Assembly (NCBI GenBank): GCA_947504115.1
Contig: CANNGH010000001.1
Coordinates: 434,001-498,000 of the forward strand
Source: an uncultured Sedimentitalea sp.
GTDB taxonomy: Bacteria > Pseudomonadota > Alphaproteobacteria > Rhodobacterales > Rhodobacteraceae
Length of the DNA: 64,000 nt
Reading direction: 5' to 3'
Position 1 is the first letter of the stretch; each line of letters opens with the position of its first letter. The position numbers were made by a program, and so were the translations under genes. Below are positions 53,565 to 61,557 of the stretch, piece after piece. The notes under the pieces are model-generated. The model made no database searches and was not told where the DNA came from. It saw nothing but the letters and a program-made list of their open reading frames with translations.

Positions 53565-56233
53565 TGGAAAACCCCGCGCCCCTCCTCTCTGGCGAAAGCT
53601 CCGGTGTCGGCAACGATCCCTATGCCGATCGCCTGCGTTCCGAGGTGTTCGGCCTCTGGCAGAACGTCATCACCCGGCGCGCGCCTGCGATCCTTCCGCT
53701 GCTGGCGGGGGCCGAGCGCGAATTGCCCGAGGGCAAGCACCTGATCTCGTATCTTCAAGCGCTGAACATCTGGTTCCAGCTGCTCAAGATCGTCGAGGAA
53801 AACGCCGGCATGCGCGTCCGTCGCAAGGCCGAGACCGAGCAGGGGCCGCAAGCCGTCGAAGGCAGTTTCGCCAAGGCCCTGGCCGAATGCGGCGATGTCT
53901 CGCCCGAGGATTTCAAGGCCTCCGCGGATCGTCTTTCGGTCGGCCCGACGCTGACCGCGCACCCGACCGAGGCCAAGCGCGTCACCGTTCTGGAGATCCA
54001 CCGCCGGATCTATCGCGCGCTGGTGACGCTGGAAACCCAACGCTGGACGCCGCGCGAACGCCGCGAAATGCTGCTGGATGTCGAAAGCGAGATCGACCTG
54101 CTGTGGCTGACCGGCGAACTGCGTCTCGAGCGGCCTTCGCCCGAAGACGAAATCGAATGGGGCCTGCAGTTTTTCCGCGACAGCCTGTTCGACGCGATAC
54201 CGGAATTGTTCGACGCCTTTCACGTCGCGGCGCAAGGGCGCTTCGCGCTGGACGACGATTCCACCCCCTGCGTGCAATTCCATTCCTGGATCGGCGGCGA
54301 TCGCGACGGCAATCCCAACGTCTCGATCCAGACGACACGGACGGCGCTGGAGCGCAACCGTGCCGCGATCCTTGAAAAATACCTATCCGCGCTCACCAAT
54401 GCGGCGCAACAGATCAGCATCAGCGCCACGATTTCCGGGCTGCGGCCCGATGCGGTGGACTCGCTGAACCAGATCATCGCCGCCAGCCCGCCAGCGGCTG
54501 CCGGCGACACCCATCGCAATCCGGGCGAACACTTCCGTCAGGCGTTCAGCGCCATGCGGCGGCGTATGGTCGCGACGCGGGATCGCGCGGACCGGGCCTA
54601 TACCCACGTCTCCGCCTTCGTCGCCGATCTGCGCCGCATCGAAACCGCGCTCGGCTCGATCGAGGCCGACAGGCTGGCATCGCGGCTGGTGCGTCCGATC
54701 CGCTGGCAGGCCGAGGTGTTCGGTTTCCGCACCGTTACGCTGGACGTGCGGCAGAACTCCTCCGTCACGACGCGGGTCATCGCCGATATCTGGTCGCAGT
54801 CGGGCACATCGCCCGAATATGGCACGCCGGAATGGTCCGAACATCTGCGCAGCCAGCTTGCCACCGCCGATCTGCCCGAAATTGACCGCGACCGGCTGGA
54901 CGGCGAAGGGCAGGAACTGCTCGGCCTGCTGGATCTGATGCGCACGGCCCAGCGTGGCGGCGATCCGCAAGCCGTCGGGCCGTTCATCCTGTCGATGACG
55001 CGCTCCTGCGACGACCTCCTGGGGATCTTCCTGCTGGCGCGTTATGCCGGGTTCGGCTCGGAAAAGCTGGATCTGCGGGTGGTGCCGCTGTTCGAAACCA
55101 TCGAGGATCTGCGCGCCGCGCCGCAAATTCTGGACGACCTGCTCAAGGTGCCGTTGGCCCGTCGCAGTCTGGTCGGAATGTCCCACACCATCGAGGTCAT
55201 GCTGGGTTATTCGGACAGCAACAAGGATGGCGGTTTCATCTGTTCCACCTGGGAGCTTGAAAAGGCCCAGCGCAACATCTCGCGCACGCTCGAGGCGCAG
55301 GAACTCAAGCCGGTCTTCTTTCACGGACGCGGCGGATCGGTCAGCCGGGGCGGGGCACCCACCGAACGCGCCATTGCCGCGCAGCCCAAGGGCACGATCC
55401 ACGGCAAGCTGCGCACCACCGAGCAGGGCGAGGTCGTCTCGTCCAAATTCGCCAATCGCGGCACCGCCCGGCACGAGCTGGAATTGCTGGCCTCGTCGGT
55501 TCTGGCGCGCTCGCTCAACCGGCATGTTCCCGACATCGAACCCGATTTCCACGACGCGCTGGAGGCGCTGTCGGGCATGTCGCAGACCGCCTACAGCACG
55601 CTCCTGCACCAGCCCGGTTTCATCGACTACTTCCAGCAGGCCAGCCCGGTCGAGGAACTGGCGATGCTCAAGATGGGCTCGCGTCCGGCGCGCCGCTTCG
55701 GCGCCAAAAGCCTTGACGACCTGCGCGCCATCCCCTGGGTTTTCGCATGGTCGCAGAACCGGCACCTGGTCACCGGCTGGTACGGGTTCGGATCGGCCAT
55801 CGCGTCGTTCCGCCGCTTTCGTCGCGAGGAGGGCGACGCGCTGCTTCAGCGGATGTTCGGTGAATCGCTGCTGTTCCGTCTGATCATCGACGAGGTCGAG
55901 AAATCGTTGTTTCACGCCGATATGGCGATCGCCGCCCGCTATGCGACACTGGTGACGGACAGCGATATCGGCGAGACGATCTTCGGCCTGATCCGGCGCG
56001 AACACGAGGCCAGTTGCGAGGAATTGCGCGCGATCACCGGCAGCGCGCAGATCGGCGCGCGGTTTCCCAACATGAAGGGCCGTTTTGCGCGGGTTCGCGG
56101 GGAACTGGACCGTGTGCACGACATCCAGATCGCCCAGTTGCGCCAGATCCGCGCGGCCGGTGACGGAAAAGGCACCGTGCCGCTGATGCAGTCGATGAAT
56201 TGTGTGGCCGCCGCCCTTGGCTGGACCGGCTGA
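53564..56233 (+). CDS. ppc: phosphoenolpyruvate carboxylase
   Basis: Fixes bicarbonate onto PEP to give oxaloacetate, the carboxylation step of the serine cycle. 889 residues. Catalytic His region VGPTLTAHPTEAKRVTVLE, then VLGYSDSNKDGGF-like VMLGYSDSNKDGGFI and FHGRGGSVSRGGAPTERAIA, with EQGEVVSSKFANRGTARHEL. The last two are the variant subfamily known from methylotroph enzymes rather than the enterobacterial GGTVGRGGGPT type. The usual C-terminal NTG is WTG here. The start is coupled to the 70-residue ORF. Confidence 0.94.
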   Translation: MENPAPLLSGESSGVGNDPYADRLRSEVFGLWQNVITRRAPAILPLLAGAERELPEGKHLISYLQALNIWFQLLKIVEENAGMRVRRKAETEQGPQAVEGSFAKALAECGDVSPEDFKASADRLSVGPTLTAHPTEAKRVTVLEIHRRIYRALVTLETQRWTPRERREMLLDVESEIDLLWLTGELRLERPSPEDEIEWGLQFFRDSLFDAIPELFDAFHVAAQGRFALDDDSTPCVQFHSWIGGDRDGNPNVSIQTTRTALERNRAAILEKYLSALTNAAQQISISATISGLRPDAVDSLNQIIAASPPAAAGDTHRNPGEHFRQAFSAMRRRMVATRDRADRAYTHVSAFVADLRRIETALGSIEADRLASRLVRPIRWQAEVFGFRTVTLDVRQNSSVTTRVIADIWSQSGTSPEYGTPEWSEHLRSQLATADLPEIDRDRLDGEGQELLGLLDLMRTAQRGGDPQAVGPFILSMTRSCDDLLGIFLLARYAGFGSEKLDLRVVPLFETIEDLRAAPQILDDLLKVPLARRSLVGMSHTIEVMLGYSDSNKDGGFICSTWELEKAQRNISRTLEAQELKPVFFHGRGGSVSRGGAPTERAIAAQPKGTIHGKLRTTEQGEVVSSKFANRGTARHELELLASSVLARSLNRHVPDIEPDFHDALEALSGMSQTAYSTLLHQPGFIDYFQQASPVEELAMLKMGSRPARRFGAKSLDDLRAIPWVFAWSQNRHLVTGWYGFGSAIASFRRFRREEGDALLQRMFGESLLFRLIIDEVEKSLFHADMAIAARYATLVTDSDIGETIFGLIRREHEASCEELRAITGSAQIGARFPNMKGRFARVRGELDRVHDIQIAQLRQIRAAGDGKGTVPLMQSMNCVAAALGWTG

Positions 56234-56258
56234 AGCTGACTAAAAAGGAGACATGAAA

Positions 56259-57554
56259 ATGAACGCACCGAAAACCGTATCTACCTTTTTCACCGCGCCG
56301 CTGTCGGAGACCGACCCGGATGTTTACGCGTCGATCACCGGCGAACTGGGCCGGCAGCGCGACGAGATCGAACTGATCGCCAGCGAGAACATCGTCTCGA
56401 ACGCCGTGCTGCAGGCGCAGGGCTCGATCATGACCAACAAATACGCCGAAGGATATCCCGGCCGGCGCTATTACGGCGGCTGCGATTACGTGGACATCGC
56501 CGAGAACCTGGCGATCGACCGCGCGAAACAGCTGTTCGGCTGCGGGTTCGCCAACGTGCAGCCGAACTCGGGCAGCCAGGCCAACCAGGGCGTGTTCACC
56601 GCGCTGCTGACGCCCGGCGACACCATCCTGGGCATGAGCCTGGATGCCGGCGGCCACCTGACCCACGGCGCCGCGCCCAACCAGTCGGGCAAGTGGTTCA
56701 ACGCCGTGCAATACGGCGTGCGCCGTGAGGACAACCGCCTGGATTACGACCAGGTCGAGACGCTGGCCAAGGAACACAGCCCCAAGATGATCATCGCCGG
56801 GGGCAGCGCGATCCCGCGCCAGATCGATTTCAAGCGCATGCGCGAGATCGCCGACATGGTGGGGGCCTATCTGCTGGTGGACATGGCGCATTTCGCCGGG
56901 CTGGTGGCGGCGGGCGAACATCCCAGCCCGTTCCCGCATGCCCATGTCGCCACCACGACGACGCACAAGACCCTGCGCGGCCCGCGCGGCGGCATGATCC
57001 TGACCAATGACGAGGCGCTGGCCAAGAAGTTCAACTCGGCGATCTTCCCCGGCATCCAGGGCGGTCCGCTGATGCACGTGATCGCGGGCAAGGCGGTGGC
57101 CTTCGGCGAGGCGCTGCGCCCGGAATTCAAGGGCTACATCCAGAACGTGATCACCAATGCGCAGGCGCTGTCGGATCAACTGATCAAGGGCGGTCTGGAC
57201 ACGGTGACCGGGGGCACCGACACCCATGTGGTGCTGGTCGATTTGCGGCCCAAGGGCGTCAAGGGCAGCGACACCGAAAAGGCGCTGGGGCGCGCGCATA
57301 TCACCTGCAACAAGAACGGCGTGCCGTTCGATCCGGAAAAGCCCACCGTGACCAGCGGCATCCGCCTCGGCTCGCCCGCGGGCACGACGCGCGGCTTCGG
57401 CGAGGCCGAGTTCCGCCAGATCGCCGACTGGATCATCGAGGTGGTCGACGGCCTGGCCGCCAATGGCGCCGACGGCAATGCCGATGTCGAGGACAAGGTG
57501 CGCAAGGAGGTCGAGGCCCTCTGCAAGACCTTCCCGCTTTATCCGAACCTGTAA
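56259..57554 (+). CDS. glyA: serine hydroxymethyltransferase
   Basis: Makes serine from glycine and methylene-tetrahydrofolate, the C1 entry of the serine cycle; PLP-dependent and cytoplasmic. 431 residues: [54 protein letters not shown], the PLP Lys in [15 protein letters not shown], and [25 protein letters not shown] is 8 bases before ATG 56259 and only 2 before ATG 56253, so 56259 is preferred. As last gene of a serine-cycle operon this is probably a dedicated paralogue. Confidence 0.95.
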   Translation: MNAPKTVSTFFTAPLSETDPDVYASITGELGRQRDEIELIASENIVSNAVLQAQGSIMTNKYAEGYPGRRYYGGCDYVDIAENLAIDRAKQLFGCGFANVQPNSGSQANQGVFTALLTPGDTILGMSLDAGGHLTHGAAPNQSGKWFNAVQYGVRREDNRLDYDQVETLAKEHSPKMIIAGGSAIPRQIDFKRMREIADMVGAYLLVDMAHFAGLVAAGEHPSPFPHAHVATTTTHKTLRGPRGGMILTNDEALAKKFNSAIFPGIQGGPLMHVIAGKAVAFGEALRPEFKGYIQNVITNAQALSDQLIKGGLDTVTGGTDTHVVLVDLRPKGVKGSDTEKALGRAHITCNKNGVPFDPEKPTVTSGIRLGSPAGTTRGFGEAEFRQIADWIIEVVDGLAANGADGNADVEDKVRKEVEALCKTFPLYPNL

Positions 57555-57585
57555 GCCGGATCAGACATCCGCAATGAAACGCGGC

Positions 57586-57624
57586 GGGCGGGCGATCCTC
57601 AGGGTCGCCCGCCCGTTCGCCGTT
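57586..57624 (+). terminator. terminator-like hairpin after glyA
   Basis: GGGCGGGCGA (57586-57595) pairs perfectly with TCGCCCGCCC (57605-57614) over 10 bp. A short T-run (CCGTTTT) follows about six bases later. It lies between convergent glyA and the LLM gene and may serve both. Confidence 0.65.
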
Positions 57625-57638
57625 TTGACGACGGGTGG

Positions 57639-58649
57639 TTACTCCGCCGCCTTGTCGCGCGTGACCAATCCGTCCAGAACCTCGGCGGCGATGGCAAAGG
57701 ATTTGCGCCGCGCCTCGGCGTCGTGGATCATTCCGGTCACGATCAACTCGTCCGGGCGGTGCCGCTCGATGATCCCGGCCAGTTGCCGCCGCACCGTGTC
57801 CCGGTCGCCCGTGGCCGAACAGGACAGCGCCTGTTTCACCTGCGCCAGCACCGGCGCGGGCACTTCGGCGGTCACATCCGCGACGGGGTGGGGCAGTTTG
57901 CCGGGTTTGCCGCTGCGCAGCCGGGCGAACGACAGGATCTGCGAGGAACGCAGGAATTCCGCCTGATCAACCGTGTCGGCGGCGAACACCCCGGCGGCGA
58001 CCATCGCATAAGGCCGCGCCAGCCATTTCGACGGACGGAAGGTCGCGCGATAGGTCGCCAGCGCCTGTTCCAGCATCGCCGGCGCGAAATGCGACGCGAA
58101 GGCATAAGGCAGCCCCAGATGCGCCGCCAGTTGCGCGCCGAACAGGCTGGAGCCGAGGATCCAGACCGGCACATGCGTGCCTTGTCCCGGCACCGCGCGC
58201 ACCTTGGCCCCTTCGGGTGCATCGTCGAGATATTGCAGCAGCTCGACGACATCCTGCGGAAACGTGTCGCCGCTGTCCATGTGGCGGCGCAGCGCGCGGG
58301 CGGTGGGCATGTCGGTGCCCGGTGCCCGCCCCAGCCCCAGATCGATCCGGTCGGGAAACAGTGTCGCCAGCGTGCCGAACTGCTCGGCCACCATCAGCGG
58401 CGCGTGGTTGGGCAGCATGATGCCGCCCGCACCGACGCGGATGGTTTTCGTCGCCGCCGCGACCTGCCCGATCACCACAGAGGTCGCGGCGCTGGCGATC
58501 CCCGGCATGTTGTGATGTTCCGCCAGCCAGAAGCGGTGATAGCCAAGGTTTTCGGCGTGGCGCGCCAGATCGATCGTGTTGGCCAGCGCGCTGGCCACAT
58601 CCGCACCCTCGGGCACGGGCGACAGATCGAGCATGGAATAATGGTGCAT
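57639..58649 (-). CDS. LLM-class flavin-dependent oxidoreductase
   Basis: A 336-residue luciferase-like (TIM barrel) monooxygenase/oxidoreductase of the YhbW group: [76 protein letters not shown] and [18 protein letters not shown]. It presumably uses FMNH2 or F420-like cofactor; substrate unknown. AAAGGGG is 6 bases before the ATG. Single gene, convergent with glyA. Confidence 0.93.
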   Translation of the reverse strand: MHHYSMLDLSPVPEGADVASALANTIDLARHAENLGYHRFWLAEHHNMPGIASAATSVVIGQVAAATKTIRVGAGGIMLPNHAPLMVAEQFGTLATLFPDRIDLGLGRAPGTDMPTARALRRHMDSGDTFPQDVVELLQYLDDAPEGAKVRAVPGQGTHVPVWILGSSLFGAQLAAHLGLPYAFASHFAPAMLEQALATYRATFRPSKWLARPYAMVAAGVFAADTVDQAEFLRSSQILSFARLRSGKPGKLPHPVADVTAEVPAPVLAQVKQALSCSATGDRDTVRRQLAGIIERHRPDELIVTGMIHDAEARRKSFAIAAEVLDGLVTRDKAAE

Positions 58650-58707
58650 GGCGAACCCCTTTGTAACTTGCCCTCTATCTAGGGACGCGCCTGCATCGCG
58701 CCAACCG

Positions 58708-59997
58708 TCACGTCGCGGCGGCCTTGAACGCTTGCTCGAGATCGAGGATCAGGTCGTCGGGATGCTCCAGCCCCACAGACAGGCGGATAAGCCCTTCGGT
58801 GACGCCCGCGGCCTTGCGGGCCTCCAGCGACACGCCGGAATGGGTGGTCGAGGCCGGATGGCAGACCAGCGATTCCGACCCGCCGAGCGATACGGCCAGC
58901 TTGAAGATGCCCATGCCGTTCAGGATGCGAAAGGCCAGCGCGCGGTCGTCCTCGACCACGAAGGAAAAGGTCGATCCGGCACCGGTGCATTGCCGGTCGA
59001 ACAGCGCCCGCGAGGCCGGGTCGGGATCGTGCAGCGGGTGCAGAACATCGCAGGCGATGATGTCGTTATCCGCAAGCCATGCGGCGACCTTGCGTGCCGA
59101 TTGCTCGGCCCGCTCCATGCGCAGCGACAGCGTCTCCATCGAGCGCCCCAGCATCCACGCCGAATGCGGATCCAGCTGGAAGCCATAGGTCGACCGCGTC
59201 TGGCGCACCGGCGCCAGCGCCTTTTTCGATCCGGTGACGCCGCCCGCCACCAGATCGGAATGACCGCCGACATACTTGGTCAGCGAGTAGACGCAGATAT
59301 CGACACCCAGTTCCAGCGGCTTCTGAAAGACCGGCCCCAGCATGGTGTTGTCGCAGACGATGACGGGGCGCGCGTCCGGATCGGCCCAGTCATCGACCAC
59401 GCGGCGCACCATCTCCAGATCGATCAGCGCATTGGTCGGGTTGGCGGGGGTTTCCAGATAGACCATGCGCACCGGTCCCTTTTGTGCGGCCCGGTCCAGC
59501 GCGGCGCGCAGCGCGCCCTCGTTCAGCCCGTCGTCAAATGGCACCGGGGACACGTTCCAGCCCGTCAGCACCTTGCCGAACAGGGTGTCGGTGCCGCCAT
59601 ATAATGGTGTGTAATGCACGAACGCATCGCCGGGGCGCAGATAGGACAGAGCGACGGCGCTGATCGCCGCCATGCCCGACGCGGTGACAAGCCCGGCCTC
59701 GGCGCCCTCGTACAGTGCCAGCCGGTCCTCGACGATTTCGGTATTGGGATTGTTGAAGCGGGAATAGACCAGCCCGCCCGCACCCATGCCCTCGGGCGCG
59801 GGTTTGCGTCCGGCGACGACGTCGAAGAAATCCGCCCCCTGTTCGGCGGTTTCGAACACGAAGGTCGAGGTCAGATAGACCGGCGGCTTGACCGAGCCTT
59901 CGGACAGGGCGGCGTCATAGCCATAGGCGGTCATCTGGGTCGAAGGGTGCAGCTTGCGCCCTCCCATATGGGTGCGGCGAAAATCGCGGCGGGTCAT
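58708..59997 (-). CDS. Cys/Met-metabolism PLP enzyme (methionine gamma-lyase / cystathionine gamma-synthase type)
   Basis: A 429-residue PLP-dependent enzyme of the trans-sulfuration family: [78 protein letters not shown] Lys in [18 protein letters not shown], and [19 protein letters not shown] near the end. It could be a methionine gamma-lyase, O-acylhomoserine sulfhydrylase-like enzyme or cystathionine gamma-synthase; the motifs do not decide. AAGGAGA is 6 bases before ATG 59997; longer frame to 60060 unsupported. Confidence 0.9.
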   Translation of the reverse strand: MTRRDFRRTHMGGRKLHPSTQMTAYGYDAALSEGSVKPPVYLTSTFVFETAEQGADFFDVVAGRKPAPEGMGAGGLVYSRFNNPNTEIVEDRLALYEGAEAGLVTASGMAAISAVALSYLRPGDAFVHYTPLYGGTDTLFGKVLTGWNVSPVPFDDGLNEGALRAALDRAAQKGPVRMVYLETPANPTNALIDLEMVRRVVDDWADPDARPVIVCDNTMLGPVFQKPLELGVDICVYSLTKYVGGHSDLVAGGVTGSKKALAPVRQTRSTYGFQLDPHSAWMLGRSMETLSLRMERAEQSARKVAAWLADNDIIACDVLHPLHDPDPASRALFDRQCTGAGSTFSFVVEDDRALAFRILNGMGIFKLAVSLGGSESLVCHPASTTHSGVSLEARKAAGVTEGLIRLSVGLEHPDDLILDLEQAFKAAAT

Positions 59998-60201
59998 GGC
60001 GGTCTCCTTGCAGAACGCGGTCGGCACGATAATGCATGCTTTGCCAGCGGTGACAAACATTTACCCTGACGTCAGCGCCCCTTGGCAGGGCCGGGCAGGC
60101 GCGCTATCTGCACGGGATGGCGCGGTGCCCGCAAGGATTTGACTTTTACCGCGCGGTTTGTTCATACCCGCGTGTTACCGCGTCCTACAGGAATCTGCCC
60201 C

Positions 60202-61557
60202 ATGATTAAACGCCTTGTCATCGCCATCATCGTTCTGGGCCTTGTCGCTGTGGGTATCGTCGGGTTCGAGATGTTCCGCAGCAAGATGATCGAGGATTTC
60301 TTCACCTCGCGCGAGGCACCGGCCGTCACCGTCCCGGTGTTCGAGGTCGAGCCGCGCCAGTGGACGCCGGTGATTTCGGCCATCGGCACGGTGGTGGCGG
60401 TGCGCGGCGTCGAATTGACGGTCGAGGCCGCCGGCATCGTGAAGGAACTGGGCTTTACCGCCAACGATTCCGTCGAGGGCGGCCAGCTTCTGGTGAGGCT
60501 GGACGATGCGGTTCAGGTGGCCGATCTGAACGCGGGGCGCACGCAGGCGCGGCTGGACGAACAGGCGCTGAAACGCACGCAGGAACTGCGCGAGCGCGGC
60601 GTCACGTCAGGCGTCAATCTGGACGAGGCCGAGGCCCGTGCCGAATCGTCCCGCGCCCAGGTCGCCAAGCTTGAGGCGGTGCTGTCGACCAAAAGGCTGC
60701 GCGCGCCCTTTGCCGGCACCATAGGCATTCCGAATGTGGATCTGGGCAGCTATGTCACGCCGGGGACGGTGATCGCCACGCTTCAGGATCTCGACACGCT
60801 TTATGCGGACTTCAAGGTGCCAGAACAGCAGTTTGCGCTGCTTGATATCGGCCAGACCGTACGCGTCGGTCCGGAAGAGGGCTCGCTGAGGCTGGAGGGT
60901 CAGATTTCGGGTATCGACCCGCGGATCAACCCGGCGACACGGCTGGTGTCGGTGCGCGCCGAGGTGGAAAATGGCGATGCGCAGCTGGTGCCGGGGCAGT
61001 TCGTCCAGATCGAGGTGCAGTTGCCGCGCGAAGGCGACGTCCTGACGATACCGCAGACGGCGCTGGTCACCAGCCTGTATGGCGACCACGTATATATCGT
61101 GCGCCAGGCCGAGGACGACGCCGACAAGCTGGTGGCGCGGCAGGCTTTCGTGACGGCGGGACGCCGCACCGGCGGCATGGTCGAGATCGTCGAGGGGCTG
61201 GAACCCGGCGACCGGGTGATCACCGCCGGCCAGAACCGCCTGTCCAACGGCACGCCGGTCACCCCCGACAACGACGTCGAACCCGCTGTGTCCACCGAGG
61301 GCGACATGGGCGGAGCCGGCGCGCAGCCGGGCGACGGCGACGCGGACGCAGCCGGAACGCCGGCGGGCGAGACCGAAACCCGCCCGGCGGCGGGCGAGAC
61401 CGAAACCCGCCCGGCGGCGGGCGAGACCGAAACCCGCCCGGCAGCGGGCGAGGCTGAAACCGGACCGGATGCAGGCACGGCGGGTGCAGGCGAAGCCGAG
61501 GCGCCCGAGTCGGGCGCTGATGGCGGGCCGGACGCGAACGGGGCGGCGCAGGAATGA
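60202..61557 (+). CDS. RND efflux periplasmic adaptor (membrane fusion protein)
   Basis: A 451-residue adaptor linking the RND pump to an outer-membrane channel. An N-terminal anchor (LVIAIIVLGLVAVGIVGFEM) is followed by the lipoyl/beta-barrel region ISAIGTVVAVRGVELTVEAA, a short helical hairpin (LKRTQELRERGVTSGVNLDE), RLRAPFAGTIGIPNVDLGSY and VKEGLEPGDRV-like VEGLEPGDRVITAGQNRL. After about residue 385 comes a low-complexity Gly/Glu/Thr/Pro/Ala tail with three tandem 9-residue units (AGETETRPA). The stop overlaps the pump ATG. Confidence 0.93.
   Translation: MIKRLVIAIIVLGLVAVGIVGFEMFRSKMIEDFFTSREAPAVTVPVFEVEPRQWTPVISAIGTVVAVRGVELTVEAAGIVKELGFTANDSVEGGQLLVRLDDAVQVADLNAGRTQARLDEQALKRTQELRERGVTSGVNLDEAEARAESSRAQVAKLEAVLSTKRLRAPFAGTIGIPNVDLGSYVTPGTVIATLQDLDTLYADFKVPEQQFALLDIGQTVRVGPEEGSLRLEGQISGIDPRINPATRLVSVRAEVENGDAQLVPGQFVQIEVQLPREGDVLTIPQTALVTSLYGDHVYIVRQAEDDADKLVARQAFVTAGRRTGGMVEIVEGLEPGDRVITAGQNRLSNGTPVTPDNDVEPAVSTEGDMGGAGAQPGDGDADAAGTPAGETETRPAAGETETRPAAGETETRPAAGEAETGPDAGTAGAGEAEAPESGADGGPDANGAAQE
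61363..61464 (+). repeat. 27-bp tandem repeat in the adaptor gene
   Basis: Three almost identical 27-base units (61363-61389, 61390-61416, 61417-61443; the third differs at its last base) and a diverged partial fourth. They encode AGETETRPA repeats in the C-terminal tail. Being a multiple of three, unit number can vary without a frameshift. Confidence 0.92.

Noticed and set aside
61363-61464. 27-base repeats as a CRISPR array
   Set aside because: The units are contiguous without spacers and in frame within the adaptor gene.
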